DNA of 25,546 nt from Utricularia gibba (Eukaryota > Streptophyta > Magnoliopsida > Lamiales > Lentibulariaceae), in assembly GCA_002189035.1 (NCBI GenBank), contig NEEC01000472.1, positions 1-25,546 of the forward strand, written 5' to 3'. Position 1 is the stretch's first letter; every line of letters starts with the position of its first letter. Below, one piece after another: positions 10,779 through 20,176 of the stretch. The notes under the pieces were generated by a model, which was not told the DNA's origin, ran no database searches, and saw only the letters and a list, made by a program, of their open reading frames with translations. A program made the translations under genes and the position numbers.

Positions 10779-11698
10779 CATGAGATCCTAACAGCAATAA
10801 AGGTATCACGATTTTCGTCGAATGGGACCTTATTGTGCTGTGAAGTCAGACCGAACCTTGGGTCCGGACGAAGTTCCCAACAACAGCACCCGCAAAAAAA
10901 CGACAACTTTTCCTTGAAAAAGCATGTAGGCAGCCGCGAAAACCCAACGTTAATAAATGCATCACTTTTTTGGCCGGGCTACAAATGACTATGGGCCAGA
11001 GCGCGACTCGACCATTTGCTCGATACTAGTGCCAGCCTAGAGCACCTCGTCAAATATAAATCAGGTTGTTGAGAAAACCATTTGGGGCGCTCATGACATC
11101 CTAACTTCATTAAATGCATCACGATTTTCATCGAGTAGGACCCGATTGGGCTCAGGAGCCAGACCAAACCTTGGGCCCTTACAAAGCTGCCAACGACAGC
11201 ACCCGCCTTAAAACGGCAAGCTGTTGCTTGAAAAACCATTTAGGCAGCCGCCGAAAACCCAACGTTGATAAATGCATGACTTATTTTCGGGCTACAACTG
11301 ACTATGGGCGTGAGCCCGACCCGACCTCTGGCCCAATCGAGAGCGCCTTCTCAAATATAAAGTAGAGTGTGGAGAAAACCCATTGGGGTTCTCATGACAT
11401 CCTAACAAAAGCAAATGCATCACGATTTTCATCGAGTAGGACCCGATTGGGCTCAGGAGCCGAACCTTGGGCCCTTACAAAGCTGCCAACGACAGCACCC
11501 GCCTTAAAACGGCAAGCTGTTGCTTGAAAATGTGGGCAGCCGCCGACAACCCAACGTTAATAAATGCATCACTTCTTTTGACGGGCTACAGCTGACTTTG
11601 TCCCCAAGCCCGACCTGAATTCCGGCCCGATCTCGGTGACCCACAAAAGCGCCTTCTCAAGTTTAAAGCATGCTGTTGAAAAAAGCATTTGGGGCGGT
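10779..11698 (+). repeat. HOR unit 16: trimer A1-B'-C
   Basis: A is 10779-11091, B' 11092-11392 and C 11393-11698. The start of A reads CTAACAGCAATAAAGG where every other A has CTAACTTCAATAAAGG, a two-base change resembling the C start (CTAACAAAAGC). B' lost the CCCAAAACCCC segment (CCAATCGAGAGC). Confidence 0.94.
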
Positions 11699-12327
11699 CA
11701 TGAGATCCTAACTTCAATAAAGGTATCACGATTTTCGTCGAATGGGACCTTATTGTGCTGTGAAGTCAGACCGAACCTTGGGTCCGGACGAAGTTCCCAA
11801 CAACAGCACCCGCCAAAAAACGACAACTTTTCCTTGAAAAAGCATGTAGGCAGCCGCCGAAAACCCAACGTTAATAAATGCATCACTTTTTTGGCCGGGC
11901 TACAAATGACTATGGGCCAGAGCGCGACTCGACCATTTGCTCGATACTAGTGCCAGCCTAGAGCACCTCGTCAAATATAAATCAGGTTGTTGAGAAAACC
12001 ATTTGGGGCGCTCATGACATCCTAACTTCATTAAATGCATCACGATTTTCATCGAGTAGGACCCGATTGGGCTCAGGAGCCAGACCAAACCTTGGGCCCT
12101 TACAAAGCTGCCAACGACAGCACCCGCCTTAAAACGGCAAGCTGTTGCTTGAAAAACCATGTGGGCAGCCGCCGACAACCCAACGTTAATAAATGCATCA
12201 CTTCTTTTGTCGGGCTACAGCTGACTTTGGGCCCGAGCTCGACCCGAATTCCGGCCCGATCTCGGTGACCCACAAAAGCGCCTTCTCAAGTGTATAGCAT
12301 GCTGTTGAAAAAAGCATTTGGGGTAAT
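11699..12327 (+). repeat. HOR unit 17: dimer A1-B
   Basis: A is 11699-12012 and B is 12013-12327. At 629 bp I see no deletion relative to the majority sequence, so it is one of the best consensus-like copies in the left half. Confidence 0.95.
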
Positions 12328-13251
12328 CATGAGATCCTAACTTCAAAAAGGTATCACGATTTTCGTCGAATGGGACCCTTATTGTGCTGTGAAGTCAGAC
12401 CGAACCTTGGGTCCGGACGAAGTTCCCAACAACAGCACCCGCCAAAAAACGACAACTTTTCCTTGAAAAAGCATGTAGGCAGCCGCCGAAAACCCAACGT
12501 TAATAAATGCATCACTTTTTTGGCCGGGCTACAAATGACTATGGGCCAGAGCGCGACTCGACCATTTGCTCGATACTAGTGCCAGCCTAGAGCACCTCGT
12601 CAAATATAAATCAGGTTGTTGAGAAAACCATTTGGGGCGCTCATGACATCCTAACTTCATTAAATGCATCACGATTTTCATCGAGTAGGACCCGATTGGG
12701 CTCAGGAGCCAGACCAAACCTTGGGCCCTACAAAGCTGCCAACGACAGCACCCGCCTTAAAACGGCAAGCTGTTGCTTGAAAAACCATTTAGGCAGCCGC
12801 CGAAAACCCAACGTTGATAAATGCATGACTTATTTTCCGGGCTACAACTGACTATGGGCGTGAGCCCGACCCGACCTCTGGCCCAATCCCAAAACCCCCA
12901 GAGCGCCTTCTCAAATATAAAGTAGAGTGTGGAGAAAACCCATTGGGGTATGACATCCTAACAAAAGCAAATGCATCACGATTTTCATCGAGTAGGACCC
13001 GATTGGGCTCAGGAGCCGAACCTTGGGCCTTACAAAGCTGCCAACGACAGCACCCGCCTTAAAACGGCAAGCTGTTGCTTGAAAATGTGGGCAGCCGCCG
13101 ACAACCCAACGTTAATAAATGCATCACTTCTTTTGACGGGCTACAGCTGACTTTGTCCCCAAGCCGACCTGAATTCCGGCCCGATCTCGGTGACCCACAA
13201 AAGCGCCTTCTCATGTTTAAAGCATGCTGTTGAAAAAAGCATTTGGGCGGT
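12328..13251 (+). repeat. HOR unit 18: last complete trimer A1-B'-C
   Basis: A is 12328-12641, B' 12642-12948 and C 12949-13251. A lost a T (CTTCAAAAAGG) and has an extra C (GGGACCCTTATT). The B'-C junction lost bases (GGGGTATGACATCC). C ends TCATGTTTAAAGC. No complete trimer lies to the right of this one. Confidence 0.94.
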
Positions 13252-13874
13252 CATGAGATCCTAACTTCAATAAAGGTATCACGATTTTCGTCGAATGGAC
13301 CTTATTGTGCTGTGAAGTCAGACCGAACCTTGGGTCCGGACGAAGTTCCCAACAACAGCACCCGCCAAAAAACGACAACTTTTCCTTGAAAAAGCATGTA
13401 GGCAGCCGCCGAAAACCCAACGTTAATAAATGCATCACTTTTTTGCCGGCTACAAATGACTATGGGCCAGAGCGCGACTCGACCATTTGCTCGATACTAG
13501 TGCCAGCCTAGAGCACCTCGTCAAATATAAATCAGGTTGTTGAGAAAACCATTTGGGGCGCTCATGACATCCTAACTTCATTAAATGCATCACGATTTTC
13601 ATCGAGTAGGACCCGATTGGGCTCAGGAGCCAGACCAAACCTTGGGCCCTTACAAAGCTGCCAACGACAGCACCCGCCTTAAAACGGCAAGCTGTTGCTT
13701 GAAAAACCATGTGGGCAGCCGCCGACAACCCAACGTTAATAAATGCATCACTTCTTTTCGGGCTACAGCTGACTTTGGGCCGAGCTCGACCCGAATTCCG
13801 GGCCGATCTCGGTGACCCACAAAAGCGCCTTCTCAAGTGTATAGCATGCTGTTGAAAAAAGCATTTGGGGTAAT
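13252..13874 (+). repeat. HOR unit 19: dimer A1-B
   Basis: A is 13252-13562 and B is 13563-13874. Losses occur at GAATGGACCTT and TTTTTTGCCGGCTAC in A. The incoming junction is GGGCGGTC, a post-trimer type with one G lost. Confidence 0.94.
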
Positions 13875-14501
13875 CATGAGATCCTAACTTCAATAAAGGT
13901 ATCACGATTTTCGTCGAATGGGACCTTATTGTGCTGTGAAGTCAGACCGAACCTTGGGTCCGGACGAAGTTCCCAACAACAGCACCCGCCAAAAAACGAC
14001 AACTTTTCCTGAAAAAGCATGTAGGCAGCCGCCGAAAACCCAACGTTAATAAATGCATCACTTTTTTGGCCGGGCTAAAAAATGACTATGGGCCAGAGCG
14101 CGACTCGACCATTTGCTCGATACTAGAGCCAGCTTAAAGCACCTCGTCAATAAAAATCAGGTTGTTGAGAAAACCATTTGGGCGCTCATGACATCCTAAC
14201 TTCATTAAATGCATCACGATTTTCATCGAGTAGGACCCGATTGGGCTCAGGAGCCAGACCAAACCTTGGGCCCTTACAAAGCTGCCAACGACAGCACCCG
14301 CCTTAAAACGGCAAGCTGTTGCTTGAAAAACCATGTGGGCAGCCGCCGACAACCCAACGTTAATAAATGCATCACTTCTTTTGTCGGGCTACAGCTGACT
14401 TTGGGCCCGAGCTCGACCCGAATTCCGGCCCGATCTCGGTGACCCACAAAAGCGCCTTCTCAAGTGTATAGCATGCTGTTGAAAAAAGCATTTGGGGTAA
14501 T
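13875..14501 (+). repeat. HOR unit 20: dimer A2-B
   Basis: A is 13875-14186 and B is 14187-14501. The A monomer is A2 with GGGCTAAAAAATGAC. It lost a T at TTTTCCTGAAAAAG. The incoming junction GGGGTAATC links it to the left-half dimers. Confidence 0.94.
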
Positions 14502-15125
14502 CATGAGATCCTAACTTCAATAAAGGTATCACGATTTTCGTCGAATGGGACCTTATTGTGCTGTGAAGTCAGACCGAACCTTGGGTCCGGACGAAGTTCC
14601 CAACAACAGCACCCGCCAAAAAACGACAACTTTTGCTTCAAAAAGCATGTAGGCAGCCGCCGAAAACCCAACGTTAATAAATGCATCACTTTTTTGACCG
14701 GCTACAAATGACTATGGGCCAGAGCGCGACTCGACCATTTGCTCGATACTAGTGCCAGCCTAGAGCACCTCGTCAAATATAAATCAGGTTGTTGAGAAAA
14801 CCATTTGGGCGCTCATGACATCCTAACTTCATTAAATGCATCACGATTTTCATCGAGTAGGACCCGATTGGGCTCAGGAGCCAGACCAAACCTTGGGCCC
14901 TTACAAAGCTGCCAACGACAGCACCCGCCTTAAAACGGCAAGCTGTTGCTTGAAAAACCATGTGGGCAGCCGCCGACAACCCAACGTTAATAAATGCATC
15001 ACTTCTTTTGTCGGGCTACAGCTGACTTTGGGCCCGAGCTCGACCCGAATTCCGGCCGATCTCGGTGACCCACAAAAGCGCCTTCTCAAGTGTATAGCAT
15101 GCTGTTGAAAAAAGCATTTGGGGGT
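14502..15125 (+). repeat. HOR unit 21: dimer A1-B
   Basis: A is 14502-14813 and B is 14814-15125. A has TTTTGCTTCAAAAAGC where most have TTTTCCTTGAAAAAGC, a two-substitution change partly shared with the unit at 16999 (TTCTTCAAAAGC). It also has TTTTTTGACCGGCTAC. Confidence 0.94.
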
Positions 15126-15750
15126 CATGAGATCCTAACTTCAATAAAGGTATCACGATTTTCGTCGAATGGGACCTTATTGTGCTGTGAAGTCAGACCG
15201 AACCTTGGGTCCGGACGAAGTTCCCAACAACAGCACCCGCCAAAAAACGACAACTTTTCCTTGAAAAAGCATGTAGGCAGCCGCCGAAAACCCAACGTTA
15301 ATAAATGCATCACTTTTTTGGCCGGGCTACAAATGACTATGGGCCAGAGCGCGACTCGACCATTTGTTCGATACTAGTGCCAGCCTAGAGCACCTCGTCA
15401 AATATAAATCAGGTTGTTGAGAAAACCATTTGGGGCGCTCATGACATCCTAACTTCATTAAATGCATCACGATTTTCATCGAGTAGGACCCGATTGGGCT
15501 CAGGAGCCAGACCAAACCTTGGGCCCTTACAAAGCTGCCAACGACAGCACCCGCCTTAAAACGGCAAGCTGTTGCTTGAAAAACCATGTGGGCAGCCGCC
15601 GACAACCCAACGTTAATAAATGCATCACTTCTTTTGTCGGGCTACAGCTGACTTTGGGCCGAGCTCGACCCGAATTCCGGCCGATCTCGGTGACCCACAA
15701 AAGCGCCTTCTCAAGTGTATAGCATGCTGTTGAAAAAAGCATTTGGGGTT
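15126..15750 (+). repeat. HOR unit 22: dimer A1-B
   Basis: A is 15126-15439 and B is 15440-15750. It has a C-to-T change in CATTTGTTCGATAC. B shows the GGGCCGAGCTCGACC form with one C lost. Otherwise it follows the majority sequence. Confidence 0.95.
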
Positions 15751-16373
15751 CATGAGATCCTAACTTCAATAAAGGTATCACGATTTTCGTCGAATGGGAC
15801 CTTATTGTGCTGTGAAGTCAGACCGAACCTTGGGTCCGGACGAAGTTCCCAACAACAGCACCCGCCAAAAAACGACAACTTTTCCTGAAAAAGCATGTAG
15901 GCAGCCGCCGAAAACCCAACGTTAATAAATGCATCACTTTTTTGCCGGGCTAAAAAATGACTATGGGCCAGAGCGCGACTCGACCATTTGCTCGATACTA
16001 GAGCCAGCTTAAAGCACCTCGTCAATAAAAATCAGGTTGTTGAGAAAACCATTTGGGGCGCTCATGACATCCTAACTTCATTAAATGCACACGATTTTCA
16101 TCGAGTAGGACCCGATTGGGCTCAGGAGCCAGACCAAACCTTGGGCCCTTACAAAGCTGCCAACGACAGCACCGCCTTAAAACGGCAAGCTGTTGCTTGA
16201 AAAACCATGTGGGCAGCCGACAAACCCAACGTTAATAAATGCATCACTTCTTTTGTCGGGCTACAGCTGACTTTGGGCCCGAGCTCGACCCGAATTCCGG
16301 GCCGATCTCGGTGACCCACAAAAGCGCCTTCTCAAGTGTATAGCATGCTGTTGAAAAAAGCATTTGGGGTAAT
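15751..16373 (+). repeat. HOR unit 23: dimer A2-B
   Basis: A is 15751-16062 and B is 16063-16373. It is A2 with GGGCTAAAAAATGAC. The B core is damaged (AAATGCACACGATTTT, T lost), which is rare in this conserved segment. CAGCCGACAAACCC also differs. Confidence 0.94.
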
Positions 16374-16998
16374 CATGAGATCCTAACTTCAATAAAGGTA
16401 TCACGATTTTCGTCGAATGGGACATTGTGCTGTGAAGTCAGACCGAACCTTGGGTCCGGACGAAGTTCCCAACAACAGCACCCGCCAAAAAACGACAACT
16501 TTTCCTTGAAAAAGCATGTAGGCAGCCGCCGAAAACCCAACGTTAATAAATGCATCACTTTTTTTTGCCGGGCTACGAATGACTATGGGCCAAGCGCGAC
16601 TCGACCATTTGCTCGATACTAGAGCCAGCTTAAAGCACCTCGTCGAATAAAAATCAGGTTGTTGAGAAAACCATTTGGGGCGCTCATGACATCCTAACTT
16701 CATTAAATGCATCACGATTTTCATCGAGTAGGACCCGATTAGGCTCAGGAGCCAGACCAAACCTTGGGCCCTTACAAAGCTGCCAATGACAGCACCCGCC
16801 TTAAAACGGCAAGCTGTTGCTTGAAAAACCATGTGGGCAGCCGCCGACAACCCAACGTTAATAAATGCATCACTTCTTTTGTCGGGCTACAGCTGACTTT
16901 GGGCCCGAGCTCGACCCGAATTCCGGCCGATCTCGGTGACCCACAAAAGCGCCTTCTCAAGTGTATAGCATGCTGTTGAAAAAAGCATTTGGGGCGGT
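16374..16998 (+). repeat. HOR unit 24: dimer A2-B with clustered substitutions
   Basis: A is 16374-16684 and B is 16685-16998. A lost CTTAT (GGGACATTGTGC). It has GGCTACGAATGAC and CGTCGAATAAAAATC, both shared only with the next unit. B has CGATTAGGCTC (G to A) and GCCAATGACAGC (C to T), which are genuine-looking substitutions. Confidence 0.94.
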
Positions 16999-17676
16999 CA
17001 TGAGATCCTAACTTCAATAAAGGTATCACGATTTTCGTCGAATGGGACCTTATTTGTGCTGTGAAGTCAGACCGAACTTGGGTCCGGACGAAGTTCCCAA
17101 CAACAGCACCGCCAAAAAACGACAACTTTTTCTTCAAAAGCATGTAGGCAGCCGCCGAAAACCCAACGTTAATAAATGCATCACTTTTTTGTCCGGGCTA
17201 CGAATGACTATGGGCCAGAGCGCGACTCGACCATTTGCTCGATACTAGAGCCAGCTTAAAGCACCTCGTCGAATAAAATCAGGTTGTTGAGAAAACCATT
17301 TGGGGCGCTCATGACATCCTAACTTCATTAAATGCATCACGATTTTCATCGAGTAGGACCCGATTGGGGAGCCAGACCAAACCTTGGGCCCTTACAAAGC
17401 TGCCAACGACAGCACCCGCCTTAAAACGGCAAGCTGTTGCTTGAAAAGGCAGCCGCCGACAACCCAACGTTAATAATGCATCACTTCTTTTGGGGCTACA
17501 GCTGACTTTGTTTCCGGCCGATTTCTCAAACTATGGGGGAATTATTGGGCTTTTTAAAGTGTTAATAATGCATCACTTCTTACAGCTGAAGCCGACCCGA
17601 ATTCCGGCCCGATCTCGGTGACCCACAAAAGCGCCTTCTCAAGTGTATTGCTGTTGAAAAAAGCATTTGGGGTGGT
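16999..17676 (+). repeat. HOR unit 25: scrambled dimer A2-B
   Basis: A is 16999-17309 and B is 17310-17676. A is A2 and shares GGCTACGAATGAC and CGTCGAATAAAA with the preceding unit. B is about 367 bp instead of 312, with internal losses (GATTGGGGAGCC, CTTGAAAAGGCAGCC) and a rearranged second half at 17489-17590. The unit is 678 bp. It separates the mixed left part of the array from the uniform right block. Confidence 0.92.
17469..17580 (+). repeat. 92-bp local direct duplication inside unit 25
   Basis: GTTAATAATGCATCACTTCT occurs at 17469-17488 and again at 17561-17580. Both copies carry the same private loss of one A (TAATAATGC; the array norm is TAATAAATGC), so the second copy came from the first. 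The material between includes recognisable fragments (TTCCGGCCGAT, TTCTCAA, ACTATGGG) and a short stretch I cannot place, about 17538-17557. The second copy then jumps to ACAGCTGAAGCCGACCCGAA. Confidence 0.82.
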
Positions 17677-17833
17677 CATGAGATCCTAACTTCAATAAAG
17701 GTATCACGATTTTCGTCGAATGGGACCTTATTGTGCTGTGAAGTCAGACCGAACCTTGGGTCCGGACGAAGTTCCCAACAACAGCACCCGCCAAAAAACG
17801 ACAACTTTTCCTTGAAAAAGCATGTAGGCAGCC
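17677..17833 (+). repeat. Basic half-unit a1 (first half of A)
   Basis: Half-unit boundaries are approximate and set from the ATCAC core, which lies at 17703 here. Successive cores in this dimer lie at 17703, 17860, 18016, 18173 and 18326, spacings of 157, 156, 157 and 153 bp. This half-unit carries TATCACGATTTTCGTCGA, then TGTGAAGTCAGACCGAACC, and ends in the A-rich CAAAAAACGAC...CTTGAAAAAGCATG stretch, which corresponds to GCTGTTGAAAAAAGCATTTG in b2. Confidence 0.8.
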
Positions 17834-17989
17834 GCCGAAAACCCAACGTTAATAAATGCATCACTTTTTTGGCCGGGCTACAAATGACTATGGGCCAGAG
17901 CGCGACTCGACCATTTGCTCGATACTAGTGCCAGCCTAGAGCACCTCGTCAATATAAATCAGGTTGTTGAGAAAACCATTTGGGGCGCT
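17834..17989 (+). repeat. Basic half-unit a2 (second half of A)
   Basis: The core at 17860 reads AATAAATGCATCACTTTTTT. It is followed by GGCCGGGCTACAAATGACTA, then the only A1/A2 subfamily-diagnostic stretch, CTAGTGCCAGCCTAGAGC. It ends TGTTGAGAAAACCATTTGGG, homologous to the end of b2. The preceding CCGCCGAAAACCCAACGTTA aligns with ATCCTAACTTCAATAAAGG of a1. Confidence 0.8.
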
Positions 17990-18146
17990 CATGACATCCT
18001 AACTTCATTAAATGCATCACGATTTTCATCGAGTAGGACCCGATTGGGCTCAGGAGCCAGACCAAACCTTGGGCCCTTACAAAGCTGCCAACGACAGCAC
18101 CCGCCTTAAAACGGCAAGCTGTTGCTTGAAAAACATGTGGGCAGCC
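17990..18146 (+). repeat. Basic half-unit b1 (first half of B)
   Basis: The core at 18016 reads TTAAATGCATCACGATTTTC, joining features of the a1 core (CACGATTTTC) and the a2/b2 cores (AAATGCATCAC). The following GATTGGGCTCAGGAGCCAG and ACCTTGGGCCC align with GACTTTGGGCCCGAGC and ATTCCGGCCC of b2. This supports common descent of all half-units. Confidence 0.8.
18115..18128 (+). other. Short inverted repeat in b1 (recurs in most B-type monomers)
   Basis: CAAGC-TGTT-GCTTG is a perfect 5-bp stem with a 4-nt loop. It recurs at the same place in most B, B' and C monomers, but not in A. One copy is altered (unit 22052, CGCAAGC, stem retained). The stem is too short to claim a functional hairpin, and its conservation is expected simply because the array is homogenised. 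Confidence 0.35.
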
Positions 18147-18299
18147 GCCGACAACCCAACGTTAATAAATGCATCACTTCTTTTTCGGGCTACAGCTGAC
18201 TTTGGCCCGAGCCCGACCCGAATTCCGGCCCGATCTCGGTGACCCACAAAAGCCTTCTCAAGTGTATAGCATGCTGTTGAAAAAAGCATTTGGGGTGGT
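18147..18299 (+). repeat. Basic half-unit b2 (second half of B)
   Basis: The core at 18173 reads AATAAATGCATCACTTC. It then runs CGGGCTACAGCTGACTTTGG, CCCGACCCGAATTCCGG, ATCTCGGTGACCCACAAAAG and GCATGCTGTTGAAAAAAGC. It holds the GAATTC and GCATGC sites. It ends at the variable junction GGGG-N-TCATGAG that separates one higher-order unit from the next. Confidence 0.8.
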
Positions 18300-18924
18300 C
18301 ATGAGATCCTAACTTCAATAAAGGTATCACGATTTTCGTCGAATGGGACCTTATTGTGCTGTGAAGTCAGACCGAACCTTGGGTCCGGACGAAGTTCCCA
18401 ACAACAGCACCCGCCAAAAAACGACAACTTTTCCTTGAAAAAGCATGTAGGCAGCCGCCGAAAACCCAACGTTAATAAATGCATCACTTTTTTGGCCGGG
18501 CTACAAATGACTATGGGCCAGAGCGCGACTCGACCATTTGCTCGATACTAGTGCCAGCCTAGAGCACCTCGTCAATATAAATCAGGTTGTTGAGAAAACC
18601 ATTTGGGGCGCTCATGACATCCTAACTTCATTAAATGCATCACGATTTTCATCGAGTAGGACCCGATTGGGCTCAGGAGCCAGACCAAACCTTGGGCCCT
18701 TACAAAGCTGCCAACGACAGCACCCGCCTTAAAACGGCAAGCTGTTGCTTGAAAAACCATGTGGGCAGCCGCCGACAACCCAACGTTAATAAATGCATCA
18801 CTTCTTTTGACGGGCTACAGCTGACTTTGGGCCCGAGCCCGACCCGAATTCCCCGATCTCGGTGACCCACAAAAGCGCCTTCTCAAGTGTATAGCATGCT
18901 GTTGAAAAAAGCATTTGGGGTGGT
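18300..18924 (+). repeat. HOR unit 27: dimer A1-B
   Basis: A is 18300-18612 and B is 18613-18924. It shares the CGTCAATATAAATC loss with the preceding unit. B has the C-like GACGGGCTAC and GAGCCCGACC and lost GGC at GAATTCCCCGATC. Confidence 0.95.
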
Positions 18925-19553
18925 CATGAGATCCTAACTTCAATAAAGGTATCACGATTTTCGTCGAATGGGACCTTATTGTGCTGTGAAGTCAGACCGA
19001 ACCTTGGGTCCGGACGAAGTTCCCAACAACAGCACCCGCCAAAAAACGACAACTTTTCCTTGAAAAAGCATGTAGGCAGCCGCCGAAAACCCAACGTTAA
19101 TAAATGCATCACTTTTTTGGCCGGGCTACAAATGACTATGGGCCAGAGCGCGACTCGACCATTTGCTCGATACTAGTGCCAGCCTAGAGCACCTCGTCAA
19201 ATATAAATCAGGTTGTTGAGAAAACCATTTGGGGCGCTCATGACATCCTAACTTCATTAAATGCATCACGATTTTCATCGAGTAGGACCCGATTGGGCTA
19301 AGGAGCCAGACCAAAACCTTGGGCCCTTACAAAGCTGCCAACGACAGCACCCGCCTTAAAACGGCAAGCTGTTGCTTGAAAAACCATGTGGGCAGCCGCC
19401 GACAACCCAACGTTAATAAATGCATCACTTCTTTTGACGGGCTACAGCTGACTTTGGCCCGAGCCCGACCCGAATTCCGGCCCGATCTCGGTGACCCACA
19501 AAAGCGCCTTCTCAAGTGTATAGCATGCTGTTGAAAAAAGCATTTGGGGTGGT
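18925..19553 (+). repeat. HOR unit 28: dimer A1-B
   Basis: A is 18925-19238 and B is 19239-19553. B has GGGCTAAGGAGCC (C to A), shared only with the unit at 21425, and an extra A in ACCAAAACCTTGG. Its second half begins with the C-like GACGGGCTAC. Confidence 0.95.
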
Positions 19554-20176
19554 CATGAGATCCTAACTTCAATAAAGGTATCACGATTTTCGTCGAATGG
19601 GACCTTATTGTGCTGTGAAGTCAGACCGAACCTTGGGTCCGGACGAAGTTCCCAACAACAGCACCCGCCAAAAAACGACAACTTTTCCTTGAAAAAGCAT
19701 GTAGGCAGCCGCCGAAAACCCAACGTTAATAAATGCATCACTTTTTTGGCCGGGCTACAAATGACTATGGGCCAGAGCGCGACTCGACCATTTGCTCGAT
19801 ACTAGTGCCAGCCTAGAGCACCTCGTCAAATATAAATCAGGTTGTTGAGAAAACCATTTGGGGCTCATGACATCCTAACTTCATTAAATGCATCACGATT
19901 TTCATCGAGTAGGACCCGATTGGGCTCAGGAGCCAGACCAACCTTGGGCCCTTACAAAGCTGCCAACGACAGCACCCGCCTTAAAACGGCAAGCTGTTGC
20001 TTGAAAAACCATGTGGGCAGCCGCCGACAACCCAACGTTAATAAATGCATCACTTCTTTTGTCGGGCTACAGCTGACTTTGGGCCCGAGCTCGACCCGAA
20101 TTCCGGCCCGATCGTGACCCACAAAAGCGCCTTCTCAAGTGTATAGCATGCTGTTGAAAAAAGCATTTGGGGTGGT
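19554..20176 (+). repeat. HOR unit 29: dimer A1-B
   Basis: A is 19554-19865 and B is 19866-20176. The A-B junction lost GC (TTTGGGGCTCATGAC). Further losses give ACCAACCTTGG and CCCGATCGTGACC. Confidence 0.95.

Larger units (their letters stand above)
17677..17989 (+). repeat. Representative A monomer (subfamily A1)
   Basis: This is a typical A monomer of about 313 bp, running from CATGAGATCC to the GGGGCG just before the next CATGACATCC. A-specific marks are AAAGGTATCACGATTTTCGT, the TTGGGTCCGGACGAAG block, CCGCCAAAAAACGAC, GACTATGGGCCAGAGCGCG and CTAGTGCCAGCCTAGAGC. It contains an ACTAGT site and no GAATTC. By hand count it has 79 C, 68 G and about 18 CpG in 310 bp. It consists of two half-units, 17677-17833 and 17834-17989, that align over the ATCAC core and the A-rich segment following it. 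Confidence 0.93.
17677..18299 (+). repeat. HOR unit 26: dimer A1-B, start of the uniform right block
   Basis: From here every unit starts after GGGGTGGTC. It shares CGTCAATATAAATC (one A lost) with the next unit only, so the two probably arose by duplication. B lost C in GAAAAACATGTGG and CG in AAAAGCCTTCTC. Confidence 0.95.
17990..18299 (+). repeat. Representative B monomer
   Basis: This is a typical B monomer of about 310 bp starting at CATGACATCC. It differs from A by TTCATTAAATGCATCACG, by GATTGGGCTCAGGAGCCAG, by the GCAAGCTGTTGCTTG segment and by a second half containing CCCGAATTCCGGCCCG and GCATGCTGTTG. The GAATTC site occurs here and in monomer C but not in A or B', so it marks about once per higher-order unit. 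Small losses in this copy are GAAAAACATG and AAAAGCCTTCTC. A and B align along their whole length, so they derive from one ancestral 312-bp monomer. Confidence 0.92.

Noticed and set aside
17714-17730. Possible CENP-B box at TTTCGTCGAATGGGACC
   Set aside because: It matches the first part (TTCG....A) but not the CGGG that the mammalian box requires. The reverse-complement candidates near CCCGATTGGG and CCCGAATTCC also fail.
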